From Phycisphaerales bacterium UBA4658 (lineage in GTDB: Bacteria > Planctomycetota > Phycisphaerae > Phycisphaerales > UBA1924): a stretch of DNA of 7,023 bases. The number at the start of each line of letters is the position of its first letter. Position 1 is the stretch's first letter. The stretch is taken from positions 8,331-15,353 of the forward strand of contig DHLW01000139.1 in the NCBI GenBank assembly GCA_002405485.1, written 5' to 3'. The notes beneath the pieces were generated by a model. It searched no databases, had not been told where the DNA came from, and saw only the letters and a list, made by a program, of their open reading frames with translations. Shown piece by piece: positions 1 to 5,702 of the stretch. The translations under genes were made by a program, and so were the position numbers.

Positions 1-1065
1 GACGGCGGCGACGCGACGCTGCTCGTGCACAAGGGCGCGGAGTTCGAGAAGGCCGGCAAGGTGCCCGCGTTCAACGCCAAGACCGATCCGGAGGAGTGGG
101 GCGTGATCCTGGGGGTGCTGCGGGCGTCGATCGAGGAGCGGCCGAGCTACTTCTCGAAGATGATCAAGCAGATCAAGGGCGTCAGCGAGGAGACGACGAC
201 CGGCGTGCACCGCCTGTACGAGATGGCCAAGCAGGGCAAGCTCGCGTTCCCGGCGATCAACGTGAACGACAGCGCGACCAAGAGCAAGTTCGACAACCTC
301 TATGGGTGTCGGCACTCGCTGGTGGACGGCCTGAACCGCGCGACGGACGTGATGCTGGGCGGGAAGACCGCGGTGGTGCTGGGCTACGGCGACGTGGGCA
401 AGGGCTCGGCCCAGTCGCTGCGCGGGCAGGGATGCCGCGTGATCGTGACGGAGATCGACCCGATCAACGCCCTGCAGGCGGCGATGGAGGGCTACCAGGT
501 CTCGACGCTCGAGGACGTGATCGAGACGGCGGACATCTTCATCTCCGCGACGGGCAACAAGAACGTGATCACGATCGAGCACATGAAGCGGATGAAGGAC
601 AAGGCGATCGTGGCGAACATCGGCCACTTCGACAACGAGATCGACATGGCCGCGTTGTACGCCGCGGAGAAGAGCGGCATCGTCAGCCGGATCAACATCA
701 AGGCCCAGTATGACGAGTTCGTGTTCAAGAAGAGCCGCAAGAGCATCCTGGTGCTCGCCGAGGGCCGGCTGATGAACCTCGGGTGCGCGACCGGGCATCC
801 GAGCTTCGTGATGAGCGCGTCGTTCACGAATCAGACGATCGCGCAGCTGGACCTGTGGCTGAACGCGACCAACAAGCCGACGCTCAGCGGGCACAAGTAC
901 GAGACCGGCAAGGTGTACGTGCTTCCCAAGAAGCTCGACGAGGAGGTCGCCCGGCTGCACCTGGACAAGCTCGGGATTCGCCTGACGAAGCTGAGCAAGG
1001 AGCAGGCGGAGTATCTTGGCGTCTCGGTCGATGGCCCGTACAAGGCGGATCACTACCGCTATTGA
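1..1065 (+). CDS. ahcY: S-adenosylhomocysteine hydrolase (adenosylhomocysteinase), 5'-truncated by the window edge
   Basis: Cytosolic NAD-dependent enzyme that splits S-adenosylhomocysteine into adenosine and homocysteine, removing the inhibitory product of methyltransferases and returning homocysteine to the methionine cycle. Translation is open from base 1 ([12 protein letters not shown]), a stretch inside the substrate domain, so roughly 130 N-terminal residues and the true start lie outside; the GTG at 25 is internal. Visible hallmarks are SEETTTGVH (184-210), [13 protein letters not shown] (259-297, substrate/catalytic Lys-Asp-Asn), the Rossmann motif GYGDVGKG (382-405), [10 protein letters not shown] (616-645), GHPSFVMS (near 793-816) and the C-terminal YKADHYRY, whose Lys and Tyr contact NAD of the neighbouring subunit in known structures. 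An insert of about 40 residues after LLVHKG is typical of one bacterial/plant-type subgroup. Codon choice is strongly G/C-ending, as expected for a highly expressed gene. It ends in TGA and is followed by its own terminator. No break or missing key residue is seen. Confidence 0.97.
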   Translation, partial: DGGDATLLVHKGAEFEKAGKVPAFNAKTDPEEWGVILGVLRASIEERPSYFSKMIKQIKGVSEETTTGVHRLYEMAKQGKLAFPAINVNDSATKSKFDNLYGCRHSLVDGLNRATDVMLGGKTAVVLGYGDVGKGSAQSLRGQGCRVIVTEIDPINALQAAMEGYQVSTLEDVIETADIFISATGNKNVITIEHMKRMKDKAIVANIGHFDNEIDMAALYAAEKSGIVSRINIKAQYDEFVFKKSRKSILVLAEGRLMNLGCATGHPSFVMSASFTNQTIAQLDLWLNATNKPTLSGHKYETGKVYVLPKKLDEEVARLHLDKLGIRLTKLSKEQAEYLGVSVDGPYKADHYRY

Positions 1066-1094
1066 TTGACATCGCCAACGCACGGTCTGTGGAC

Positions 1095-1125
1095 ACGCCC
1101 CGAGCATCGAGCTCGGGGCGTTTTT
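1095..1125 (+). terminator. Rho-independent terminator of ahcY
   Basis: A perfect 10-bp G+C-rich stem (CGCCCCGAGC at 1096-1105 with GCTCGGGGCG at 1111-1120) closes a 5-base loop (ATCGA) and is followed directly by TTTTT at 1121-1125; A1095 and T1121 can add one more pair. It lies 30 bases after the ahcY stop, so ahcY transcription most likely ends here and the next gene needs its own promoter. Confidence 0.93.
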
Positions 1126-1376
1126 CGTTCGGTGCGTGGCTCGATCCGCAAGCCAACGAGCGCAGCTACGCCACGCAGGCGGCGATCGGCCGCCGCCCGA
1201 GACTCTCAGAGCATCGGTGCTCGGACGCGGGGTGTTCAGGGGTCGGCTTGTGCCTGCGGGTGCACGCGGGTTCTGAGTGGTGGGTGCGTGAGGGGATTCG
1301 CTGAGCCGGCGAAGGGTTCGGGGAGCGGAAATCGGATGACTCTCAGCGTCAGTACCTGCGGAAGAGATGTCATTGT
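1126..1376. other. Intergenic region with a cluster of small hairpins; no gene seen
   Basis: This stretch between the ahcY terminator and the next ribosome binding site must hold the promoter and 5' leader of the gene at 1389, but I see no convincing -35/-10 pair. It contains consecutive inverted repeats: an 8-bp pair at 1133-1140/1170-1177, an immediately abutting 6-bp pair at 1178-1183/1189-1194 (loop GATCG), a 5-bp pair at 1209-1213/1218-1222 and a 5-bp pair at 1297-1301/1309-1313. None has a T-tract. GACTCTCAG occurs twice (1201-1209, 1338-1346). The open frames here run through the terminator and look non-coding. Confidence 0.5.
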
Positions 1377-1382
1377 GAGGAG
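1377..1382 (+). promoter_or_regulatory. Ribosome binding site of the first paralogue
   Basis: GAGGAG sits 6 bases before the ATG at 1389. It is a near-consensus Shine-Dalgarno sequence and fixes this start; the signal peptide that begins there agrees. Confidence 0.8.
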
Positions 1383-1388
1383 CTCGCC

Positions 1389-2702
1389 ATGATTCGCAAG
1401 TGGACGGCATTCAGAGCGTGCGTGGTCGCCGCGATCGTCGCGGGGTTCGCGAGCGTGAGCGCGGGTCAATGTCCGAGCGGTCCTGGGGGCCTGGCGATCG
1501 TTGGGGGCGGGGCGCGGTGCGCGACGTCGGCCACGGTGACATGGAACGGTGTGGCGAACGCCATCGCGTTCGATGTCGCGAGGGGCACAAGTGCCGATCC
1601 GGCCCTGGCGACGGTGATCGCGACGGTCGGTCCGGCGACGCTGAGCTACGTGGACTCGAGTGCGCTCACCAACCAGCGGTCGTACTACTTCGTACGGTCA
1701 CGGGGACTGCCGAGCGTGGTGTGCCAGACGGGGTTCTCGGCGTGGTCGGCGGTGTCGGTGTTTCTCAGCACGCCGATCACGGGTTCCACCGGGCCGGTCT
1801 CGGTGCAGAGATCCACGTGCGGTGAGATGAGGATCGGTTGGAATGCGGTTGAAAACGCCACCGCGTACGACCTGTACCGCTCGGCGACTCCCGCACTCGC
1901 GGATGCGGAGATCTTTGCGGAGGTGTTCGAGGCGACGACGTTGGTGTCGCTGCCAGAGAACGTGGCCGGTCACTACGTGTGGGTGCGACCGCGAAACACG
2001 TGCGGCTCTGGTCCGATCTCGCCGGGTGCATTCATCACCGCTCCTGGTGGCGTCACGGTCACGGGGATCAACTTCTCTCAGCCAACGTGCGATCAAGTGA
2101 CCGTGTATCTCAACGGGGTCAACAGCGGGATTCGAGTGGTTATACGCGTCATCCAAAATGGCCACATCATCCATGAGTTGGCAAACACGCCGGCAACCTC
2201 GACTGTCATCGTGTCGAATCCGATTCCCGGCGCTACGCCTGGAAGCGTGGTCGAGATCGAGGTGTTTCTCCTCCGGTCTATGTGCAGCTTCGCAGAGCAG
2301 GTGCTGAGACGGTCGGGGGTGCTCAAAGGGGCCTCGAGCGTGAGTCTGAGCACGAGGATACTGACGGCCGGAGTGCCGAGTTCTCTGAACGCGGTCACAG
2401 TTCCGGCGTCGCCAGTGGGGGTGACGTACTCGTGGAAGAAGGATGGTCAGCCACTGTCGAGCGACGGAGGCCGGATCACCGGTCTGACGTCGGCGACGCT
2501 GAACTTCTCGCGTGTAAAGGCCGAGGACGTCGGGGAGTACCAGCTGACGACCACCCTCACGTGCAGCCAGACGCCGGCCATAGTCACGTCCGCCGTTCTC
2601 GCGGTGCGCTTGCCCTGTCGAGCAGACCACGACCAGAGCGGCACGCTGGACATCGCCGACGTGTTCTCGTTCCTGAACGGGTGGTTCGCCGGGTGCCCGT
2701 AG
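1389..2702 (+). CDS. Secreted FN3-like/Ig-like protein with a single dockerin-like C-terminal tail (paralogue 1)
   Basis: A 437-residue exported protein of unknown function, probably surface-associated. A Sec signal peptide (residues 1-25, MIRKW then a hydrophobic run, likely cut at SVSA|GQ) is followed by three modules of about 90 residues (roughly 35-127, 133-218, 220-312). Each opens with Cys plus a beta strand (CATSATVTW, CGEMRIGW, CDQVTVYL) and carries a second Cys late in the module; modules 1 and 2 look FN3-like. An Ig-like module follows (about 316-408; W349, DGGRITG at 359-365, EDVGEY at 379-384). The tail CRADHDQSGTLDIAD (410-424) has calcium-loop ligands D413, D415, S417, D421 and D424, then FLNGWFAGCP. 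The mature protein has ten Cys, all matched in the next gene. No catalytic motif is visible, so an adhesive or structural role is inferred. Codon use is less biased than in ahcY. Only one calcium loop is present, whereas classical dockerins have two. Confidence 0.85.
   Translation: MIRKWTAFRACVVAAIVAGFASVSAGQCPSGPGGLAIVGGGARCATSATVTWNGVANAIAFDVARGTSADPALATVIATVGPATLSYVDSSALTNQRSYYFVRSRGLPSVVCQTGFSAWSAVSVFLSTPITGSTGPVSVQRSTCGEMRIGWNAVENATAYDLYRSATPALADAEIFAEVFEATTLVSLPENVAGHYVWVRPRNTCGSGPISPGAFITAPGGVTVTGINFSQPTCDQVTVYLNGVNSGIRVVIRVIQNGHIIHELANTPATSTVIVSNPIPGATPGSVVEIEVFLLRSMCSFAEQVLRRSGVLKGASSVSLSTRILTAGVPSSLNAVTVPASPVGVTYSWKKDGQPLSSDGGRITGLTSATLNFSRVKAEDVGEYQLTTTLTCSQTPAIVTSAVLAVRLPCRADHDQSGTLDIADVFSFLNGWFAGCP
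2613..2702 (+). repeat. Tail cassette, copy 1 (dockerin-like loop plus FLNGWFAGCP)
   Basis: The last 90 bases of this gene match the last 90 bases of the next gene (4171-4260) at 81 positions by my count. The 9 differences are 6 synonymous changes, 2 amino-acid changes (D/E and A/G) and the stop codon (TAG/TAA). At protein level 27 of 29 residues are identical, far more than in the upstream modules. Confidence 0.85.
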
Positions 2703-2713
2703 CTGGGTTGGTG

Positions 2714-2765
2714 AGCCGACCTTCGGGGGTGTCTGTCATGGATGCCGCCGAGGTCGGCCTTGTTT
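2714..2765 (+). terminator. Possible weak terminator after paralogue 1
   Basis: GCCGACCT (2715-2722) pairs with AGGTCGGC (2751-2758), and after a one-base bulge CGG (2724-2726) pairs with CCG (2748-2750). A broken T-run, TTGTTT, follows at 2760-2765. The 21-base loop and the interrupted T-run make this weaker than the ahcY terminator. It lies 12 bases after the stop codon, the right place for a 3' end. Confidence 0.4.
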
Positions 2766-2805
2766 CCGGATGGTCGGCGGTGGAGCCGGTGGCCGACGGT
2801 CTGCC

Positions 2806-2864
2806 GTCCGAGAATCCGGCACTGGAGTGTGAACCCGGGTGGAGGGTGGGGGGGATTCTCGGAC
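2806..2864. repeat. Perfect 12-bp inverted repeat upstream of paralogue 2
   Basis: GTCCGAGAATCC at 2806-2817 is matched exactly by its reverse complement GGATTCTCGGAC at 2853-2864, around a 35-base G-rich spacer. The right arm ends 6 bases before a consensus TTGACA. There is no T-tract after it, so it does not look like a terminator. A regulator site or a structured leader element are the main alternatives. Confidence 0.75.
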
Positions 2865-2870
2865 CTTCGG

Positions 2871-2898
2871 TTGACAAACGCGGTCTTCGCGACATCTT
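2871..2898 (+). promoter_or_regulatory. Candidate sigma-70-type promoter for paralogue 2
   Basis: A perfect -35 hexamer TTGACA lies at 2871-2876. The best -10 at usable spacing is CATCTT (2893-2898, 16-base spacer), which matches TATAAT at only three positions. A transcript from here would have a leader of about 30 bases before the ATG at 2938. The -35 is convincing by sequence, the -10 is not. Confidence 0.4.
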
Positions 2899-2926
2899 TA
2901 CAGTCTCAGCGGGCGGCGGTGGAAGT

Positions 2927-2930
2927 GGAG
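2927..2930 (+). promoter_or_regulatory. Ribosome binding site of the second paralogue
   Basis: GGAG lies 7 bases before the ATG at 2938 and supports this start, which also gives a well-formed signal peptide. Confidence 0.65.
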
Positions 2931-2937
2931 CGAAGCC

Positions 2938-4260
2938 ATGGCGCCGCGGTCGTTGGTCAGTGTCGGGGTTTTCTCCGCCGTCGTGGTTGGGTTCCTGGTT
3001 GCCTGCGGCGATGCGCGAGCGCAGTGTCCGAATCCTCCGGCCTCGGTGGGCGTGCTCGGCGGGCCCGTGCAGTGCGCGACCTCGGCAACGGTGATCTGGT
3101 CTGCGGTTGCCGGGATCAACCAGTATGAGGTCGGTCGGAGCACGTCGCCGTCCAGCGGCACGGCGGTCGTGGTGGCGACGCTGCCCTCTGGCGCGTCGTC
3201 GTGGCTCGATGTCTCGCCCCCGCTGAATCAGCAGTATTTCTACTTCGTGCGCACGATCGACAGCCCGGGATTCGGGTGCGCCAGCGGCATTGGGGACTGG
3301 TCACCGGCAGTTCCGGCGTCGATGTATCAGCCGGTTGTGGCGGCTCCCGGTCTGCCGTCGGTGAGCACGTCAACGTGCTCCAGCGCGACGCTGGTCTGGT
3401 CGACCGTGCCGCGGGCAACGTCGTATCAGGTGTTCATCTCGCGGACGAACGTCTTTGCCGATGCGACCCTGTATGCAACGGTGAGTTCCGCGAGCGTCTC
3501 TGGTCCGCAGGCGGACTTTGGAGCGCGGTATGTCTGGGTGCGCGGCGTGAACACGTGCGGGGCCGGTCCGACGGTCGGGCCGGTGTTCGTCGTCCCGCGT
3601 GGGGGCGTGCGGATCACGGGGTTGCAGTTTGCTTCGCCGGTGTGTGACCGGGTGACGGCGACCACGATCGGCACCAACGGGACCATGACCGTGCGTTTCA
3701 TCTGGACCAATCCGCCTGGGGGCGGCACGATCACGTTGGGCTCGTTTCCGGCCGTCAGTGCGTCGTACGCGTCTGCGCCCTTGCCGGGCGTGAGCCCGGG
3801 CCAGGCGATCAGCATTCGGGCCGAGGTCTTTGACTCGTCCTGCGGCCAGCCGCAGCAGGTGTTCGAGGCCAACGGCAACGTCGGGGGCGTTTCGAGCGTG
3901 GTTGTGCCGGGCACGCTCGGGACGGTCGGCTCGCCGGTCAGCATCGCCGCCCTGGTCGGCCCGCCCACGCCGCTGGGAGTGACGTATGCCTGGCAGAGAG
4001 ACGGTGTTGCTCTTGGCAGTGACGGCGGGAGAATCACCGGGCTTGCCACGCCCACGATCTCATTCTCCACGATCAAGGTGGAGGACGTGGGCCTGTATGA
4101 ACTGGTGGTGACGAACACCTGCGGAACGGGCTCGATCGTGGTGGGCGGGGGCGTGCTTGGGGTGCGCGTGCCCTGTCGAGCCGACCACGACCAGAGCGGA
4201 ACGCTGGAGATCGGCGACGTGTTTTCGTTCCTGAACGGGTGGTTTGCCGGTTGTCCGTAA
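2938..4260 (+). CDS. Secreted FN3-like/Ig-like protein with a single dockerin-like C-terminal tail (paralogue 2)
   Basis: A 440-residue tandem paralogue of the gene at 1389, with the same order: signal sequence, three Cys-bracketed modules opening with CATSATVIW (46), CSSATLVW (147) and CDRVTATT (236), an Ig-like module (about 319-412; W352, DGGRITG 362-368, EDVGLY 382-387) and the tail CRADHDQSGTLEIGD (413-427; loop ligands D416, D418, S420, E424, D427) ending FLNGWFAGCP. All ten mature Cys of paralogue 1 have counterparts within one residue of constant offset. The signal region is ambiguous: ARA|Q29 fits signal peptidase I, but LVAC (20-23) is a good lipobox, so it could be a lipoprotein anchored through C23, a Cys that paralogue 1 lacks. 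Function unknown; a surface structural or binding role is inferred. It is probably transcribed separately from paralogue 1, given the terminator-like hairpin and TTGACA in the gap. The gene to the right converges on it, 26 bases away. Confidence 0.85.
   Translation: MAPRSLVSVGVFSAVVVGFLVACGDARAQCPNPPASVGVLGGPVQCATSATVIWSAVAGINQYEVGRSTSPSSGTAVVVATLPSGASSWLDVSPPLNQQYFYFVRTIDSPGFGCASGIGDWSPAVPASMYQPVVAAPGLPSVSTSTCSSATLVWSTVPRATSYQVFISRTNVFADATLYATVSSASVSGPQADFGARYVWVRGVNTCGAGPTVGPVFVVPRGGVRITGLQFASPVCDRVTATTIGTNGTMTVRFIWTNPPGGGTITLGSFPAVSASYASAPLPGVSPGQAISIRAEVFDSSCGQPQQVFEANGNVGGVSSVVVPGTLGTVGSPVSIAALVGPPTPLGVTYAWQRDGVALGSDGGRITGLATPTISFSTIKVEDVGLYELVVTNTCGTGSIVVGGGVLGVRVPCRADHDQSGTLEIGDVFSFLNGWFAGCP
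4171..4260 (+). repeat. Tail cassette, copy 2 (dockerin-like loop plus FLNGWFAGCP)
   Basis: Partner of 2613-2702, with 81 of 90 bases the same by my count. A small 5-bp hairpin (GTCCG 4253-4257, CGGAC 4264-4268) spans the TAA stop; it lacks a T-tract and is too small to call a terminator. Confidence 0.85.
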
Positions 4261-4286
4261 GCGCGGACGCGGGACGATCGAAGGGG

Positions 4287-5096
4287 CTACTTGCCCGCCG
4301 CGAGCTTCTCGTTGAACAGGTCGGTCATCGCCGCCCAGCTTCGCCGGTCGGCGGCGGCATCGTACTTGACGCCGTCGATGCCGGCCTTGTCGGCGGCGGG
4401 GTTGGTGAAGGCGTGGACGGCGTGGCCGTAGGAGATGAACTGGTAGTCGATCTTGGCCGCCTTCATCTGCTCGTGGAAGCCGGAGATCTGCTCGGGCTTG
4501 ACGAAGAAGTCTTCCTGACCGTGGCAGATGAGGACCGAGCCCTTGATGTTGGCGTTGTCGGCTGGGTTGGCCGCGGCGATGGTTGAGGCGTGGAACGCGA
4601 CCACGGCCTTGAGGTTGGCGGTGTGTGCCAGTCCGCTTCGGGCGAGTTCGAGGGCGACCGTGCCGCCCATGCAATAGCCGATGGCCGCGAGCCGGGAGGG
4701 ATCGGTTTCGGGTCTTTCGGCGAGGATCTTCAGACCCGCCGCGGCCCTGGCGCGGAGCGTTGCGTTGTCCTTGAAGACTTCGCCTGCCCACTCCGAGGCC
4801 TGCTTGGCTTCGCGCGTGGTCTTGCCCTTGCCGAACATGTCCAGGGCGAAGGCGACATAGCCCTGCTCGGCGAGCATGGTGGCCCGCTTCTGTGCGTAAT
4901 CGTTGCAGCCCCACCATTCATGGCAGACGAGCACGCCGGGGCGCCTGCCCTTGACCGCGCTGTCGAACACGAGCACGCCCTCGTACGTCACGCCGGAGAC
5001 GACATAGGCGATGCGTTCGGTCTTGATCTCGGCACGGGTCGAGTGGGTCATGGCCAGGACTCCGATCAGGGCGAGCACGGAAAGGAACAGTTTCAT
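4287..5096 (-). CDS. Exported dienelactone hydrolase family protein
   Basis: A 269-residue alpha/beta-hydrolase of the dienelactone hydrolase (DLH) family, which uses a Cys-His-Asp triad to open lactones or cleave esters; the substrate here is unknown. Visible residues are HEWWG (59-63, with the Glu60 that interacts with the nucleophile in DLH), the nucleophile elbow GYCMGG (140-145, Cys142), HGQEDFFV (192-199, Asp196) and GHAVHAFTNP (224-233, His228). The body is about the usual family length. The N-terminus is a signal peptide (MKLFLSVLALIGVLAM, likely cut at TRA|E23), pointing to a periplasmic or exported enzyme, whereas classical DLH is cytosolic. The ATG is favoured because the signal peptide starts there, but no Shine-Dalgarno is visible; TAAACT 6 bases upstream could drive a leaderless transcript. 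It converges on paralogue 2 and diverges from the gene at 5175. Family membership is sure, substrate is not. Confidence 0.92.
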   Translation of the reverse strand: MKLFLSVLALIGVLAMTHSTRAEIKTERIAYVVSGVTYEGVLVFDSAVKGRRPGVLVCHEWWGCNDYAQKRATMLAEQGYVAFALDMFGKGKTTREAKQASEWAGEVFKDNATLRARAAAGLKILAERPETDPSRLAAIGYCMGGTVALELARSGLAHTANLKAVVAFHASTIAAANPADNANIKGSVLICHGQEDFFVKPEQISGFHEQMKAAKIDYQFISYGHAVHAFTNPAADKAGIDGVKYDAAADRRSWAAMTDLFNEKLAAGK

Positions 5097-5174
5097 GCGG
5101 GGAGTTTACCGGTTCCAGAGGCCCGACGCGGGCCGGATTCGCATCCCGGACGGGCCGGCGACGAATGATTCCCT
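5097..5174. other. Divergent intergenic region between the DLH gene and the zinc-ribbon gene
   Basis: These 78 bases must serve both divergent starts. A perfect 6-bp hairpin with a 3-base loop (GGCCCG 5120-5125, CGGGCC 5129-5134) lies near the middle. No T-tract follows it on either strand, so it is not a terminator. No -35/-10 pair for the rightward gene is evident. Confidence 0.5.
5103..5108 (-). promoter_or_regulatory. Possible -10 element for a leaderless DLH transcript
   Basis: Read on the minus strand, TAAACT ends 6 bases before the ATG. This fits the TANNNT pattern and the spacing of leaderless promoters known in other bacteria, and it would explain the missing Shine-Dalgarno. No matching -35 hexamer is seen. 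Confidence 0.3.
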
Positions 5175-5702
5175 GTGATCCGAGTGCGATGCAAGGATGA
5201 TTCCGGGCGATCGGTCACGCTCGTGCACCAGGGCGCGGCGTGCGCGCTTGCCGACTGGCGCCAGGCGCTGCCCAGGCCGAGCTGGCGCGGCGGCAGAGGC
5301 GCACGCGACGGCGTGCGCTGGCTGTGGCGCGTGCTGAGGAGCGGGCCGGCGCTTGCGCTCATCGGGGGCATTGCGATCTCCACGGTGCTCATCCTGGTTG
5401 CGTTGAGCGATCGATTCGCGGGGTTCGGGCTGATCCTGTTCAGTCCGATCTTCGTGCCGCTCATCACCGCGGGGCTGCTGGCCGGCCGGGGACTCCTGGG
5501 GCTGGGCGGTCGTCTGCCTGAGGCGATGCGCTCCGCGATGCTGGTGCGGGGCAGGTGTCCGGCGTGCGGATATGGGCTTGGCGGGGTCCCGCAGGGCGAG
5601 GGAGGGCTTGTCGGATGTCCCGAGTGCCAGGCGAAATGGGAAGCAAACGCTCTGTTTGCCGCGAGGGCGGCTCCGGAAGTGGTGGTGATCAGCGACTGGT
5701 AA
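5175..5702 (+). CDS. Small two-helix membrane protein with C-terminal zinc ribbon
   Basis: A 175-residue hypothetical protein. An Arg-rich N-terminal segment (residues 27-56, e.g. PSWRGGRGARDG) precedes two probable membrane helices (about 57-79 and 82-106). A short linker then leads to a CxxC...CxxC zinc ribbon: CPACGYGLGG at 128-137 and CPEC at 148-151. The ribbon type (CPxCGY near a short loop, then CPEC) is common in planctomycete membrane proteins of unknown function. The GTG at 5175 is the first usable start, since an in-frame TGA lies at 5166-5168; no Shine-Dalgarno is visible and the valine codon at 5184 is an alternative. By the positive-inside rule the Arg-rich N-terminus would be cytoplasmic, and with two helices the ribbon would be too. 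Its last 14 bases overlap the convergent hydrolase gene. Role unknown; zinc binding is inferred from the four Cys. Confidence 0.75.
   Translation: MIRVRCKDDSGRSVTLVHQGAACALADWRQALPRPSWRGGRGARDGVRWLWRVLRSGPALALIGGIAISTVLILVALSDRFAGFGLILFSPIFVPLITAGLLAGRGLLGLGGRLPEAMRSAMLVRGRCPACGYGLGGVPQGEGGLVGCPECQAKWEANALFAARAAPEVVVISDW

Noticed and set aside
1066..1071. TTGACA directly after the ahcY stop, as a -35 box
   Set aside because: No -10-like hexamer follows at 16-18 bases, and the strong terminator at 1095-1125 would stop any transcript at once.
1066..1388. SAH or SAM riboswitch linked to ahcY
   Set aside because: Such elements lie upstream of ahcY, which is outside the window; nothing here resembles their conserved cores.
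1698..2630. Long minus-strand open frame of 310 codons opposite paralogue 1
   Set aside because: Its product is Arg/His-rich with no domain, and it lies opposite a gene with a signal peptide, domains and a Shine-Dalgarno; this is a common artefact in G+C-rich DNA.
1341..2911. TCTCAGCG shared upstream of both paralogues (1341-1348 and 2904-2911) as a common regulatory site
   Set aside because: Only 8 bases, at different distances from the two starts (40 versus 26 bases between motif and ATG), so chance or leftover duplication is as likely.
4060..4917. Minus-strand open frame of 285 codons across the end of paralogue 2 and the DLH gene
   Set aside because: It is an out-of-frame reading of the DLH gene with a low-complexity Arg/Gly/His-rich product.
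5165..5200. Eleven-codon ORF (MIPCDPSAMQG) overlapping the GTG start of the zinc-ribbon gene, as a leader peptide
   Set aside because: No Shine-Dalgarno and no attenuator-like structure tied to it; too short to support.
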